Shown here one piece after another: positions 1 to 8,679 of a DNA stretch of 40,508 nucleotides. The stretch is from Clostridia bacterium (GTDB taxonomy: Bacteria > Bacillota_A > Clostridia > Christensenellales > Aristaeellaceae), in contig JAFXMP010000147.1 in the NCBI GenBank assembly GCA_017530275.1, forward strand, positions 1 to 40,508, read 5' to 3'. The translations under genes and the position numbers were made by a program. The notes below the pieces were generated by a model. It saw only the letters and a program-made list of their open reading frames with translations. It did no database searches and was not told where the DNA came from. Each line of letters starts with the position of its first letter. The first letter of the stretch is position 1.

Positions 1-216
1 CGCCGTGTAATCATAGAGGCACCCCAGCTCCCCGGCCAGCTCGTCCAATCTCCACTCTGGCATTTTGTCCACGTCCAGGATAATGTCAAGCCCATTTTCC
101 GCCGCTTCCGCCACGTACTGAAAAGCGGCTTCAATGGCTTTAGCCAAAGCATACCCGTTATGATCCCGCAGGATAAAACGCGGAACAAGGCGTTCGATCT
201 CAAATTTGATCTTCAT
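1..216 (-). CDS. Phage tail protein I-like (partial, runs off left edge)
   Basis: The reading frame begins MKIKFEIERLVPRFIL and stays open to base 1, giving 72 residues. Segments such as ILDVDKMPEWRLDELAGELG are what I expect near the N-terminus of P2 gpI-type tail proteins, which sit at the baseplate periphery and lead to the tail fibres. The start lies one base after the stop of the baseplate J gene, which is the P2 gene order (J then I). Only the N-terminus is visible, so the call rests on synteny plus the short match. Confidence 0.65.
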   Translation of the reverse strand, partial: MKIKFEIERLVPRFILRDHNGYALAKAIEAAFQYVAEAAENGLDIILDVDKMPEWRLDELAGELGCLYDYTA

Positions 217-217
217 G

Positions 218-1354
218 TCACAAGGTCACCACCGTCAACGTGATCGTGCCTTTGCAGTGCGCCCGTTCCACGATTTCCGTATATTCCGGCTTATCTTCCC
301 CAGCCATGCCGCTGCCATCCAGGAATTTCACGCGCTCACAGCCAAGTTGGTACAGCATGGCGATCAGCCGGTCTGGATTGAACGCCCTGCCGATCTTGTT
401 GTCCTGCCATGCCTGATACTGGGCGACGGTTTCCGTAATGCTTTCCCCGATGGATAGTTGGGAATCGTGCCACACCTTTACATTCAGCGTGTACGCCGCT
501 TCCGTGGCAGCGTGTACGATCACGTGATCATTCAGCGGCCTTTTGTCCGCGGGGGATAACGCCTGGGCAACGGCGGAGAAGATGGCCTGCTGATCCGCGC
601 CGGAGGCCAGGATCATGTAAATGCCCACTTCCCCGCCGCCATCGTTCAGCGCCCGAGCGTCCAGAATTTGGGTGCTCACCGCCATGGCCTGGCTTTCGTA
701 CAGCATGCTTGGCCCCGTGGTCACGCTGGCAAGCCCGTACCGGCGAATGCGCTCCCTGTACGCCTCTTGTTCCTCTGCGTCCACGCCGCCGCTTGCGTCC
801 TCGGTGACGACGGCGCTCACCATACCGTCAACCGGCTGGATGAACTGCAATTCCACTCCCGTATACAGGCCGTTTCCGATAGCCCCCGGCGTTGTGCAGC
901 GCACGGTAGTATTCACCTCCTGGGCCGTCCCGGTCTGGGTGATGTCCTCCGTGAGCTCATACAGCAGCGTCCCGTCCGCCGTCAGCAGCGTGCCCGCCTC
1001 CAGGGTATGGGAATAGCCCGTAGCGCTGAACGTGATCCTGACCGGCGCGGTGGCGGCCACGGCCTCCTGATAGATGCAGTTGCGCTTTTCGCCGCACAGC
1101 TTCAGGTATTCGCCGATGGCGTGGGTCACAGTGTTCATGCGGCATGCGCTGTCCACTTCCGCCAAAATTGCTATTGCGATGGCCTGCGCGGCGCGTAACA
1201 GGATTTCCTTTTCGTCCCCAGGGTACAGGATATCGCCTCCCTTCTCGACGTAGACGCGGTGCATCCTGTCCCACAGCGTTTCCGGGTCATAGTCCACATA
1301 ATGGGTTTCTGTATTGTCCACATTATTGCCCCCTTCCGGCTTCTTACTCTCCAT
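218..1354 (-). CDS. Baseplate J-like protein
   Basis: 378 residues, typical for the P2 gpJ / Mu gp47 / XkdT baseplate family that forms the wedge rim of contractile tails. Recognisable are the conserved N-terminal helical part (ETLWDRMHRVYVEKGGDIL), the central beta-rich part with GTLLTADG and TPGAIGNGLYTG, and the family element EEQEAYRERIRRYG near residue 200. It overlaps the gp25-like gene by 11 nt and is followed at once by the tail protein I gene. This is the usual W-J-I baseplate order and implies translational coupling. Confidence 0.92.
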   Translation of the reverse strand: MESKKPEGGNNVDNTETHYVDYDPETLWDRMHRVYVEKGGDILYPGDEKEILLRAAQAIAIAILAEVDSACRMNTVTHAIGEYLKLCGEKRNCIYQEAVAATAPVRITFSATGYSHTLEAGTLLTADGTLLYELTEDITQTGTAQEVNTTVRCTTPGAIGNGLYTGVELQFIQPVDGMVSAVVTEDASGGVDAEEQEAYRERIRRYGLASVTTGPSMLYESQAMAVSTQILDARALNDGGGEVGIYMILASGADQQAIFSAVAQALSPADKRPLNDHVIVHAATEAAYTLNVKVWHDSQLSIGESITETVAQYQAWQDNKIGRAFNPDRLIAMLYQLGCERVKFLDGSGMAGEDKPEYTEIVERAHCKGTITLTVVTL

Positions 1355-1661
1355 TTTTCACTTCGATTGTCGCCGTAATAAGGATTTCACCGTTTTTATC
1401 CATTTCGGCAGCAGCATCCACTACTTCCGCATCTGGCTCCCACATCATCACTCTGTCAAGCTCCGGCAGCAGCGCCAGACGCATTTTGTCTATCGGCATG
1501 TGGTACAGCGCAGGGTCAAATCCTCGCAGCCTGTCATAGGGCACTTCGCCCATTTCTGTCATCAGCAGGTTTTTGCAATTCTGAACGGTTCTTGCTGCTG
1601 AACTGCTTCCGATTTCAAAATTTACCGGCTCCTGCTGATTATTGATCTGATACTTTGCCAT
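1344..1661 (-). CDS. gp25/gpW-like baseplate wedge protein
   Basis: 105 residues. The motif TEMGEVPYDRLRGFD (about 35-50) is the conserved core of T4 gp25 / P2 gpW / XkdS-type wedge proteins, which nucleate sheath assembly on the baseplate. The C-terminal strand ILITATIEVKNGE is also family-like. It lies directly upstream of baseplate J with an 11-nt overlap. Length and context fit a small wedge protein; despite the family name gp25 is not expected to be an active lysozyme. Confidence 0.85.
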   Translation of the reverse strand: MAKYQINNQQEPVNFEIGSSSAARTVQNCKNLLMTEMGEVPYDRLRGFDPALYHMPIDKMRLALLPELDRVMMWEPDAEVVDAAAEMDKNGEILITATIEVKNGE

Positions 1662-1671
1662 ACCACACCTC

Positions 1672-2442
1672 TCATTTAACTTTCTGCGCCAGTTTTTTCG
1701 CCATGGCGATTCCCCGCGCCCGGCCCGTTGTGGCCGTCACTTTTTCGGAGGAATCGCTGGTTGTTTGTGTAACGCGGGGCGCGGCTTGTGTGACCGCATC
1801 GATTTCATTCTTTTTTGCCTGGTCAACCAGGCTGTTCTGATATTCCAGGCCGCCCGTCAGCTTGTCCCGCGACGCTTCTTTTGCTTTATCAATGATTCCT
1901 TTGGCAAAGTTAAGCCCCGTTGTAACAAGCGTTTTTACACCATTCGCAAGGGCGTCTGCGGTTTTTTTCACATCGGCGGCTTTCACGCTTGGTTTTTGTG
2001 AACTGCTGCCGCTTCCTCCGCTGCTGCTTTTCCCGTCGCTTTCTGTGCCTTGCTTGAAGGTCAGTTTCACTTTGCAGCTGATCCATTTATCCCCCTGCCC
2101 GGGCATATGCACGATCTCGACGATTTCCGCCTTAGTCAGCATCATCTTGGCGGGCAGCAGTTTCGCACTTCCCAAATAGAAATACGCCGTGGCCCCGTCC
2201 GTGGCTTCCTGCACATATTCCAGCGCCTCTTTCATCACGTCCGTTACCCCCGTCAGCGCGTTCAACTCAACCGTCGTGCTGATCTCTGGGATTTCCCCGT
2301 ATTTGTGCTCCACATACTTTTGCTTATCGCTGTTTTTGTCTGTGGTTTCGCAGCTTCCCTTAATGGTCAGGTCGGTAAGTCCGCGGATCAGCTTAGGCGA
2401 TACCTCAAACGTGTGTCCGTTCCAGTTTGCAATCGTCGCCAT
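1672..2442 (-). CDS. Phage tail protein, possibly gpU-like, with extended C-terminus
   Basis: 256 residues in two parts. Residues 1-130 are beta-rich (MATIANWNGHTFEVSP ... KWISCKVKLTFKQG). They are joined by a Ser/Gly-rich linker to a basic helical C-terminus with repeated AKEA/AKK stretches. It lies between gpX and gp25, where Bacillus PBSX-like phages carry tube-end or hub-peripheral proteins. The N-terminal domain could be a gpU-like tail-end protein, but I do not recognise a firm family. The helical tail may be a fused coiled-coil extension. Confidence 0.45.
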   Translation of the reverse strand: MATIANWNGHTFEVSPKLIRGLTDLTIKGSCETTDKNSDKQKYVEHKYGEIPEISTTVELNALTGVTDVMKEALEYVQEATDGATAYFYLGSAKLLPAKMMLTKAEIVEIVHMPGQGDKWISCKVKLTFKQGTESDGKSSSGGSGSSSQKPSVKAADVKKTADALANGVKTLVTTGLNFAKGIIDKAKEASRDKLTGGLEYQNSLVDQAKKNEIDAVTQAAPRVTQTTSDSSEKVTATTGRARGIAMAKKLAQKVK

Positions 2443-2454
2443 ACCGCCACCGCC

Positions 2455-2691
2455 TTATGTTTTCCACGGCGCTATGGTATTCGCCAGCGCCGTTTCATTG
2501 TTCCTCTGGGGTACATCCAGGGAGGGAAGCAGCAGGATTTCTCCGCCGTCAAAAACAGTCTGCCCGCAATAGTCGGGGTTGGCGATCATCAGGTCGGATG
2601 CGTATTTTTCGTTACCGTATACGGCCAAAGCGATGCTGTCAAAACTCTCATTGGCAGAGCAATGGTATTGTAATCCGCTGTACACGATCAT
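2455..2691 (-). CDS. Tail protein X (LysM-like, gpX)
   Basis: 78 residues. The pattern MIVYSGLQYHCSANESFDSI ... ALAVYGNEKYASDLMIANPDY is the LysM-type fold of P2 gpX / Mu-like tail protein X, including the 'YG' turn and the 'NPDY' helix. gpX proteins are baseplate hub components in contractile phages; a LysM fold can also bind peptidoglycan. The start overlaps the tape-measure stop by 4 nt (ATGA), so the two are translationally coupled. Confidence 0.85.
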   Translation of the reverse strand: MIVYSGLQYHCSANESFDSIALAVYGNEKYASDLMIANPDYCGQTVFDGGEILLLPSLDVPQRNNETALANTIAPWKT

Positions 2692-5600
2692 TGATACATC
2701 ACCATGCTTTCATACAGTTGGCGGTTTGCCCACCATTCATTGATCCATTTTTCAAATCGTTTCTTGTCCTCTTTCAGTGCCTTTTCCACGCCAGATGCGT
2801 TGTCCGCGTGAATCACGGGGCTGTACTGTACCTGGATACTGCCCCCGCCGCCTGTTCCGCCGCTGTCGCTGCTTCCGCTACCGGAGGAAGAAGATTCAGA
2901 AAGCGTGCTCCATTGCAGGGCCGTCCCGGTCGTGCCTCCCTCGGCAAACATCCGCGCCCCGGCAATTTCCGCTAATTCCGGCAGGCTGAACCCGCTGGCT
3001 TGGGCAGATTGCAGAATCAGTTTTGCCGTCTGTTGTGTATGACGTTCCGGGATGAACCACTCAGGCACGCCCGCCTCCGCGAAAATGGAAAGCTTGGTTT
3101 GCCGTCCGCCTGTTTCGCGCATAAAGGGAAGCTCGCTTTCTTCCGTGCTTCCGCCCTCGGCAAACATCCGCGCCCCGGCGATCTCCGCCAATTCCGGCAG
3201 GCTGAACCCGCTGGCTTGCGCAGATTGAAGGATCAGCTTTGCCGTTTCATGCGTGTGACGTTCCGGGATGAACCACTCCGGCACGGGTCCCTCGCCGAAA
3301 ACAGCCGGTTCTGTAGCTCGTCCGCCCTCGGCCATAAACAGCCCGCTAAAGGCCGATCCGATTAGCTTTGCCGCAAAATTCACTGGATGCTGGGTGGCCC
3401 ATTCCTGTGCTGCGTTATGTGCTGCGCTGGCCGCGTCCGCGCCTCCGGTCACGTCGATTCTGCTGCTCACGTCGCCCAGCTCGTCCAGTGTGCCTTGCGC
3501 CTTGTTATAGGCGTTCTGCGCGGCGTCTGAAGCCCCATCGATGGTATATCCGCTGGTATTCTTTTCGGCTTCCGTCTGGCCCGGCCGCAAATACTGGGTC
3601 GTGTTCTGGCTCTGTTCTCCGTAGAGTAGTCCATACAGGGAAAACCACTCAGAGAAAGGATTTTCTTCCGTCAGGTATCCCGTCTTGTCCGCCGCCACCA
3701 TGTCGTCATATACACGGGAAAGATCATATCGTTGGTCCAGAGCGCTGTAAATTCTCCCCAGTTCCTCCTGGGCGTATTTGTTCTCAACTCCGCCCCAGTA
3801 TTGGTTCATGCCCTCGCCGGTTCCCTTTGCCAGCGCTTCGCCCATGGTTTCAAACAGCGGTTCCAGCCCGTCCTTTCCGCCGAACAGGGAGATAGTATTT
3901 CTTGCCATGTCCAGGGTATAGGTAGGGGCACCGATCAGCGCGGCCATCATGGCGCGGTTTTGCGCCGCCGTCGTTTGCTGATTGTAAGCGTCCAACGCGT
4001 CCACGCCCTGGGCTGTGGTGGCAAAGTCGTCTTGCCAGTTAAAAAAATCCCACACCGGCTTTTCGGTTCGCAGTATGGTGCTAAAACCATTTACAAGCTG
4101 TTCCATAGCAAGCACATGGCGCATCCGTTCCGCCATTTCCGCATTCCCTGTTTGTTCATAATAGGCGACTTGGCTGGCAACCGCTTTCTCTCCTCCAAGG
4201 CTGGAAATCATGTTGCCCATGATCTTGCCAAGCATGGCGCGTGTGTTGCTATCGCTGCTTCCGCTGTTTGAATATTTCGACCCTCCCATTTCCTGTGTCA
4301 GCATATCCAGCACAGTCCCGGCGCTTAGCTGTCCACTCATATATAGGTCGGCGTATTTTTCAAGGCTGCTGTAAGCATCGCCAAGCCCGCTTTGCACAGT
4401 TTGGCTGCTCCATAGCGTCAGCAGGAACTCGTCATAATTGGCCCTATATTGGCTTTCCCACTCTTTATACTGTTCATCCACGCCGCCCGGCGCAGACAAT
4501 TCTTCCTCCGTCGCGCCGTAGTATTTAAGCCGTGCCCGTTCTGTCAGGTAGCGGTCCTCCAGCTCCGCAAGGTCGCTGTCCCGCTGCTCGGTCACGGTCT
4601 TTGCCATTTCCTGTATATCATCCAGGCTGGCCGTCTGCGCCTTGTGCAGCCACTTTTCCTGCTGGATGAACTGTTCCTCGGTCAGCGCCTGGTTCTGTGC
4701 TCTGGCGATCAGGGCATTGTATTCCTCGAACATCCCCAGGATCGTGTCGTAATCGTCCTCGTCAAAGCCCTCCTCAAAGCCTTCCAGCATGGCGGCTTTC
4801 AATCTTTCCGCCACGCTTCCCGCCTGGGCCACGGCGTCATCCTTTCCTTCGTTCAGCAGCTCAAGGATTCTTTGGTATTTGGGGTCTGCCGCCGCAACCT
4901 CGTCCCCGCCGTACAGCGCGTTCCAAAATTCCGCCGCCATGTCGGAGGATGCGTTGATGCTGGCAAGCACCTGTTCATAGATGTCAATGCCCATCTGTTC
5001 AAAGGCTTGCTTTTCCTCCGGCGTAAACTCCTTCTTGGTGAGCATCGCCGTCAGCAGGTCGCTTGAGAATGTGGTGCTGGCTTTTTTGTAATTTTCGGTA
5101 GCGGTATTCAGCGCACCGGCAAAATTATTCACCCGTTCAAACGCAGTGTTGAAATCTTTTCCCAGCGTTACCACGTATTCATTCAGCGTCTGGGCGTCCA
5201 GCGGCATATCGCCGAACATCCCTTCCAGCTTCGCTTCTTTCAGGCTGTTCAGCGTGGATACCGCCGCGCCCGCGCCCACCGTGATCATAGCGATAATGCC
5301 CGGAACCGTCGCCAGGAAGCCCAGGAAGCGCATCATGGAACCCGCGCCGATCAACCCTCCGCCCGCTACGGCGATTGTTTTCAGTCCGTCCACCATGGCC
5401 CCGAACTTGTCATCGTCCATGGTGTTGATCGAATCCACGATACCGCCCACAAAGCCTTGTATCTTCTGCCAGTCTCCCGCCAATTCTTCACCGGTTCTCC
5501 TGTGCAGTTCTTCCACCTTGCTCAAAAATAGTTCCGTGCTGCCGTAGAGCGTATTGTTCATCATTTCGCGCACGTATTCGGTCGTACCTGCGGCGGCATT

Positions 5601-6677
5601 GTTTGACAGATCGCCAAACATCTGCGTGGCTTCCTCTAAGCTCATCAAAATATTCATGCTGCCCTGGATGCCGCGGATGCCGAATACCTCGCTCATGATG
5701 CCCATGACCGTTTGATGTTTTAGTACACGCTCGTAAAACTGCTGCGTGCTCTCGTCCGCTTCCTGTGTGTATCCGCTGATGGCGATTAACGCCTGCCCCA
5801 GTTCATAATAAGTTTGCAGCACAGGCTTCGCCTGCCCGGTCACGGAATCGAACGCACTGAATCCATTGGCTTCCAGCGTGTTCAGTGCATCCAGAAGCCC
5901 CTGATCCTCCATGATGCCCATATCTTTGATTTCTTGCGCGGAAACGCCAAGCTGTTCCAGCACTTTGGACGCTTTCCCGCTGGGCGCATAAAGTTTCATC
6001 AGGGAGGTTTTGATCATCGTGCCTGCCGCGCTGCCTGTCGTGCCCATATCGTGCATGACTTTCGTGAGAGCGAGCAGTTCCTCGGTGTTCTTCGCAAAGC
6101 GTACCGTACTGCCCAGCTTCAGAAATGTTTCGCCAAATTCGCTGGTCGTACCGGCGCTTTTATTGGCCGCGTAAATCCACTCGTCCATTTTTCCGGTGAT
6201 GTCGTCAAAACTCCACCCGAAGCTCTTTTGGGCTTTCAGCACGTAATTCATGGCCGTGCTCAAATCCATGCCGCCCGCCTGGGCCATTGCCATAGCAGCC
6301 GGAACGCCCTCCAGCATTTGCTCATAGTCCCAGCCCGCATGCGCCGCTTCCACCATGGCGTTGCTGATGTCGTTGGTGTGGAAAATATTGGAGTTTGCCA
6401 AGTCAGCGGCCATATTCTTCATATCGTCCATGGCGCTTTGAAGCGCACGGCTTCCCTTTTGGAATGTGCCATTTGTTCCCCACACCGTTTCCAGCTCGGT
6501 CATGTTGTATTCATAGTCTTTATATACGTTCAGGCTTTCCTTGCCGAAGTTAAGCAGCTTTTGGCTCACCTCGTCAACGGTGCCTCCCATCGTGATAAGG
6601 GCGGTTCCGATCTCGCCGAAGGTATTGTCCACACGCCCGCCGAGGACAACAAATGCGTTTAGCGTTTTTTGCGCCAT
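2688..6677 (-). CDS. Tail tape measure protein
   Basis: 1,329 residues, the longest gene in the window, at the expected place after the tail chaperones. The N-terminus has the TP901-type core (FGKESLNVYKDYEYNMTELE, AHAGWDYEQM, SFGWSFDDI). Residues about 430-480 hold a hydrophobic Gly/Ala-rich segment (GGGLIGAGSMMRFLGFLATV, then PGIIAMITVGAGAA), and long helical parts follow. Two 49-residue repeats near the C-terminus carry PEWFIPERHT, comparable to the GPEWVIP-type motifs common in tape measures. The protein sets tail length and is thought to be ejected with the DNA. The start ATG lies 12 nt past the previous stop. Confidence 0.95.
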   Translation of the reverse strand: MAQKTLNAFVVLGGRVDNTFGEIGTALITMGGTVDEVSQKLLNFGKESLNVYKDYEYNMTELETVWGTNGTFQKGSRALQSAMDDMKNMAADLANSNIFHTNDISNAMVEAAHAGWDYEQMLEGVPAAMAMAQAGGMDLSTAMNYVLKAQKSFGWSFDDITGKMDEWIYAANKSAGTTSEFGETFLKLGSTVRFAKNTEELLALTKVMHDMGTTGSAAGTMIKTSLMKLYAPSGKASKVLEQLGVSAQEIKDMGIMEDQGLLDALNTLEANGFSAFDSVTGQAKPVLQTYYELGQALIAISGYTQEADESTQQFYERVLKHQTVMGIMSEVFGIRGIQGSMNILMSLEEATQMFGDLSNNAAAGTTEYVREMMNNTLYGSTELFLSKVEELHRRTGEELAGDWQKIQGFVGGIVDSINTMDDDKFGAMVDGLKTIAVAGGGLIGAGSMMRFLGFLATVPGIIAMITVGAGAAVSTLNSLKEAKLEGMFGDMPLDAQTLNEYVVTLGKDFNTAFERVNNFAGALNTATENYKKASTTFSSDLLTAMLTKKEFTPEEKQAFEQMGIDIYEQVLASINASSDMAAEFWNALYGGDEVAAADPKYQRILELLNEGKDDAVAQAGSVAERLKAAMLEGFEEGFDEDDYDTILGMFEEYNALIARAQNQALTEEQFIQQEKWLHKAQTASLDDIQEMAKTVTEQRDSDLAELEDRYLTERARLKYYGATEEELSAPGGVDEQYKEWESQYRANYDEFLLTLWSSQTVQSGLGDAYSSLEKYADLYMSGQLSAGTVLDMLTQEMGGSKYSNSGSSDSNTRAMLGKIMGNMISSLGGEKAVASQVAYYEQTGNAEMAERMRHVLAMEQLVNGFSTILRTEKPVWDFFNWQDDFATTAQGVDALDAYNQQTTAAQNRAMMAALIGAPTYTLDMARNTISLFGGKDGLEPLFETMGEALAKGTGEGMNQYWGGVENKYAQEELGRIYSALDQRYDLSRVYDDMVAADKTGYLTEENPFSEWFSLYGLLYGEQSQNTTQYLRPGQTEAEKNTSGYTIDGASDAAQNAYNKAQGTLDELGDVSSRIDVTGGADAASAAHNAAQEWATQHPVNFAAKLIGSAFSGLFMAEGGRATEPAVFGEGPVPEWFIPERHTHETAKLILQSAQASGFSLPELAEIAGARMFAEGGSTEESELPFMRETGGRQTKLSIFAEAGVPEWFIPERHTQQTAKLILQSAQASGFSLPELAEIAGARMFAEGGTTGTALQWSTLSESSSSGSGSSDSGGTGGGGSIQVQYSPVIHADNASGVEKALKEDKKRFEKWINEWWANRQLYESMVMYQ
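2937..3299 (-). repeat. Internal duplication in the tape measure gene
   Basis: Two 147-nt units, 3153-3299 and 2937-3083, encode nearly identical 49-residue segments (residues about 1127-1175 and 1199-1247; about 44 of 49 identical), separated by 69 nt. Each contains VPEWFIPERHT, then LILQSAQASGFSLPELAEIA and GARMFAEGG. The DNA copies differ mostly by silent changes, so the duplication is not brand new and selection has held both. Confidence 0.9.
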
Positions 6678-6689
6678 GTTTTCACCGCC

Positions 6690-6971
6690 TTATAGGTCGC
6701 GCTGTATCTTGCCTAAGATCATGCCGCGCCCGTCGTCAAACATAAAAAAATAAACTTCGTCCCCGATCTCGTATTCATATTTCTTTTCACGGGCAATTTC
6801 GTTCGGGGCCTCGCATTGATATTCATTCACGTACTTGTTTGCGCTTTCCATCCATCGGCTTTTGATCCCGCCCCGTGTATAGCTTTCCACCTTATAGCAG
6901 GGGCCGTCTTTTTTTTCAGAGATTTTCCCGCGTTCAATGCTCACGCCGGATGTCCGTTCCATTTGTTCCAT
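6690..6971 (-). CDS. Small phage tail/baseplate protein, possibly gpV-like OB fold
   Basis: 93 residues. The C-terminal half (YEYEIGDEVYFFMFDDGRGM, then ILGKI) reads like a small beta-barrel with the 'GD-V ... D-G-G-IIG' pattern of gpV/gp45-type baseplate proteins; the N-terminal half is charged. It lies between the gpD-like hub gene and the tape measure gene. An SD-like GGGAGAAAATACGA precedes the ATG. The family is not certain. Confidence 0.4.
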   Translation of the reverse strand: MEQMERTSGVSIERGKISEKKDGPCYKVESYTRGGIKSRWMESANKYVNEYQCEAPNEIAREKKYEYEIGDEVYFFMFDDGRGMILGKIQRDL

Positions 6972-6989
6972 TCGTATTTTCTCCCAGCC

Positions 6990-7925
6990 TTAGCTGATTG
7001 AGGTTACGCAGCGAAGCATCTTTGCCTTTGTCCGTCCGTCCAATAGATTTTGCACCGCTTCCTGGATGATCCATTGTCCTGCCGCGTCTGTCCTGCTTTT
7101 CACGTTGATGCGCACCATGGCTGTATAGCCAGGATTGAAGTCCATTTCGATATTAAGGATTTCGCTTTGCCTGTTGTGCATGAGCAGGATGCCTTTGGCC
7201 CAGCGGTAGGCCATCGCGTCATTGTCCACGGTAATATCGGTCAGTATCCGGCTTTGGCCGTTCGCGCTGCTGTCGCGGGCTTCTCCGCTTCCGAACATGG
7301 TTTTGATGGCAACGCTCTGCCAGCTCATGTCCCGCCTGTCAATGTATTCGCTGTCAAGCTGGCCGTCGTCCAGCTCCATTTCGTGCATAGGGGTTAAGCC
7401 CTGGGCGTACTGTACGCCGATTGCGGTATAGTTACCGTCCAGGGCTTTCAGAATGGCCCCCTCCCGGTTCGCAAGCTGCTGCATGAATACCGGGGAGCTC
7501 ATATTGTCACGCAGCAGGTATTCGTAGGTCATTCCGCCGTCCAGTCCATACAGCTTTGCCCCCATTCCGCACTCTCCGGCGCATACGCTTAGGATCGCGG
7601 AAAGCGTTTTCTTTTCAAATGCCTGCCATTTTTGCGGAAAAGGCACGCTTTTGCTGGCTGTGGCATAGATGCGGTAAGCGCCGTCCTCCGGCACCACCGT
7701 ATTCAAAAACAGCGTCTTGGTGTCGTATCCGCTTCGCTTTACGCGGATTTTGTCATTCTTCTTTGGTCCCCAGCGAAACCATTTGTCCGCGTGATCCACT
7801 TTCAGATTCAGGCAATCGGCCTCTCCGCCGCCTACGTCCCGGCAAACGCATTCCATAATATCCACATCGTCGGTGATGTCCACGCCCTCATATATCAGAG
7901 AGATGTCTTTCTGCACTTTGACCAT
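6990..7925 (-). CDS. gpD-like baseplate hub / late control D protein
   Basis: 311 residues, the usual length of P2 gpD / XkdQ-like hub proteins that form the T4 gp27-type ring over the spike. Features include the N-terminal strand pattern VQKDISLIYEGVDITDDVDI, the 'LNLKVDHADKWFRWGPKKND' element typical of these hubs, and the central AILSVCAGECGMGAKL and QQLANREGAILKALDGNYTA. An AGGAGG site lies inside the end of the frameshifted chaperone frame and its ATG overlaps that frame's stop context, so translation is likely coupled to frameshifting. Its position upstream of the tape measure gene is a rearrangement relative to P2. Confidence 0.85.
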   Translation of the reverse strand: MVKVQKDISLIYEGVDITDDVDIMECVCRDVGGGEADCLNLKVDHADKWFRWGPKKNDKIRVKRSGYDTKTLFLNTVVPEDGAYRIYATASKSVPFPQKWQAFEKKTLSAILSVCAGECGMGAKLYGLDGGMTYEYLLRDNMSSPVFMQQLANREGAILKALDGNYTAIGVQYAQGLTPMHEMELDDGQLDSEYIDRRDMSWQSVAIKTMFGSGEARDSSANGQSRILTDITVDNDAMAYRWAKGILLMHNRQSEILNIEMDFNPGYTAMVRINVKSRTDAAGQWIIQEAVQNLLDGRTKAKMLRCVTSIS

Positions 7926-7931
7926 GGCCTA

Positions 7932-8596
7932 TCACCTCCTGTGCCGTTTTCTCGGTTTATTCGCCCTGATTTGATTTACCGCCTGGTTTCGCTTTTTTGC
8001 TTTGCGTTCGTATACGCTGCAAATGGCTTCCCATATTTCATAGAACCGCAGCACCGGCATTCCCAGGTATTCCGGCACCGACGTGTTGCTGTTGATGCTC
8101 GCGTCCACTACTTGTTCGAGATATTGCTGTTTCCCGCCTGGGAGGACGCATTGTAAAAAAGCTTCGCAAGCTGCATTGCCTTGATGGCGTCTGCCCCAGC
8201 CAAGCGGCTTTTGATGTCCTTTGCGTCATACAGGCGGGTCGTCTTCCCGCCGTCCTCCACCATGGGCGCGCACTTTTCCGCCGTCGCGGCGAACAGGGCC
8301 ATGGCCTGCTTGTTGCTGATTCCGAACATATTGTTGACAGCCATCACACTGTCCAGCGCGTCCATGACTTCAATGCCTTTCAGCCCGCAAAAATCGAATT
8401 TTATTTCTTTCACATCTTCGCTGTGCGCTCGAATGGGCGTCATCAGCTTTAGCGTTCCCTGGCACAGCACGCGCAGTTGTTCCGCTGGGTCAGAAATGAT
8501 TTTTTGTTCTTCCTGATTCTCTTTCTCCGCTTCTTCGCCAGTGTCTTCATCGTCCAGCAGCGCGTCCATTTTCTTTTCCAGTTCCTTTTTCTCCAT
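7932..8596 (-). CDS. Tail assembly chaperone, -1 frameshift fusion product
   Basis: Slipping -1 at GGGAAAC adds 65 residues to the first 156, giving about 221. The added part starts QYLEQVVDASINSNTSVPEY and continues LGMPVLRFYEIWEAICSVYE, ending in a basic tail KPRKRHRR just before the gpD-like gene. This region has no good start of its own but is protein-like and fills the gap between the chaperone and gpD genes. The layout matches the gpG-gpGT and P2 E/E' arrangement, in which the rare fusion protein bridges shell and tape measure. Confidence 0.8.
8108..8596 (-). CDS. Tail assembly chaperone (zero-frame product)
   Basis: 162 residues from the ATG at 8596, chosen because AGGAGGT lies 4 nt upstream; an in-frame start 9 codons earlier has no such site. 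The N-terminus is very acidic/charged (MEKKELEKKMDALLDDEDTG) and the rest is helical. It lies between tail tube and tape measure on the transcript, the place of lambda gpG, P2 gpE and related chaperones that hold the tape measure during tail assembly. A GGGAAAC slip site sits seven codons before the stop. Confidence 0.8.
   Translation of the reverse strand: MEKKELEKKMDALLDDEDTGEEAEKENQEEQKIISDPAEQLRVLCQGTLKLMTPIRAHSEDVKEIKFDFCGLKGIEVMDALDSVMAVNNMFGISNKQAMALFAATAEKCAPMVEDGGKTTRLYDAKDIKSRLAGADAIKAMQLAKLFYNASSQAGNSNISNK
8129..8135 (-). promoter_or_regulatory. Programmed -1 ribosomal frameshift site GGGAAAC
   Basis: Read on the minus strand in the zero frame this is G GGA AAC, which fits the X XXY YYZ slippery consensus exactly. 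It lies seven codons before the zero-frame TAG. The -1 frame is open through it to a TGA at 7932-7934. I did not find an obvious strong downstream pseudoknot. Confidence 0.8.
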
Positions 8597-8624
8597 GTTT
8601 ACCTCCTGATGCTCGCAAATCAAA

Positions 8625-8654
8625 GGCGGGCCGCACGCCTGTATGCGGCCCGCC
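8625..8654 (-). terminator. GC-rich hairpin between tail tube and chaperone genes
   Basis: The arms GGCGGGCCGCA and TGCGGCCCGCC are perfect 11-bp complements around an 8-nt loop. On the minus strand the stem is followed only by TTTGATTT, a weak U-tract. It follows the tail tube stop and precedes the chaperone ribosome site. It is probably a partial terminator or RNA-stability element that keeps tube expression above the downstream genes. Confidence 0.55.
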
Positions 8655-8679
8655 CCGTATCGTATTCAATATCTTCCCT

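Noticed and set aside
2937..3299. Diversity-generating retroelement target repeats
   Set aside because: The repeats lie in the tape measure gene, differ mainly at silent sites and no reverse transcriptase gene is seen.
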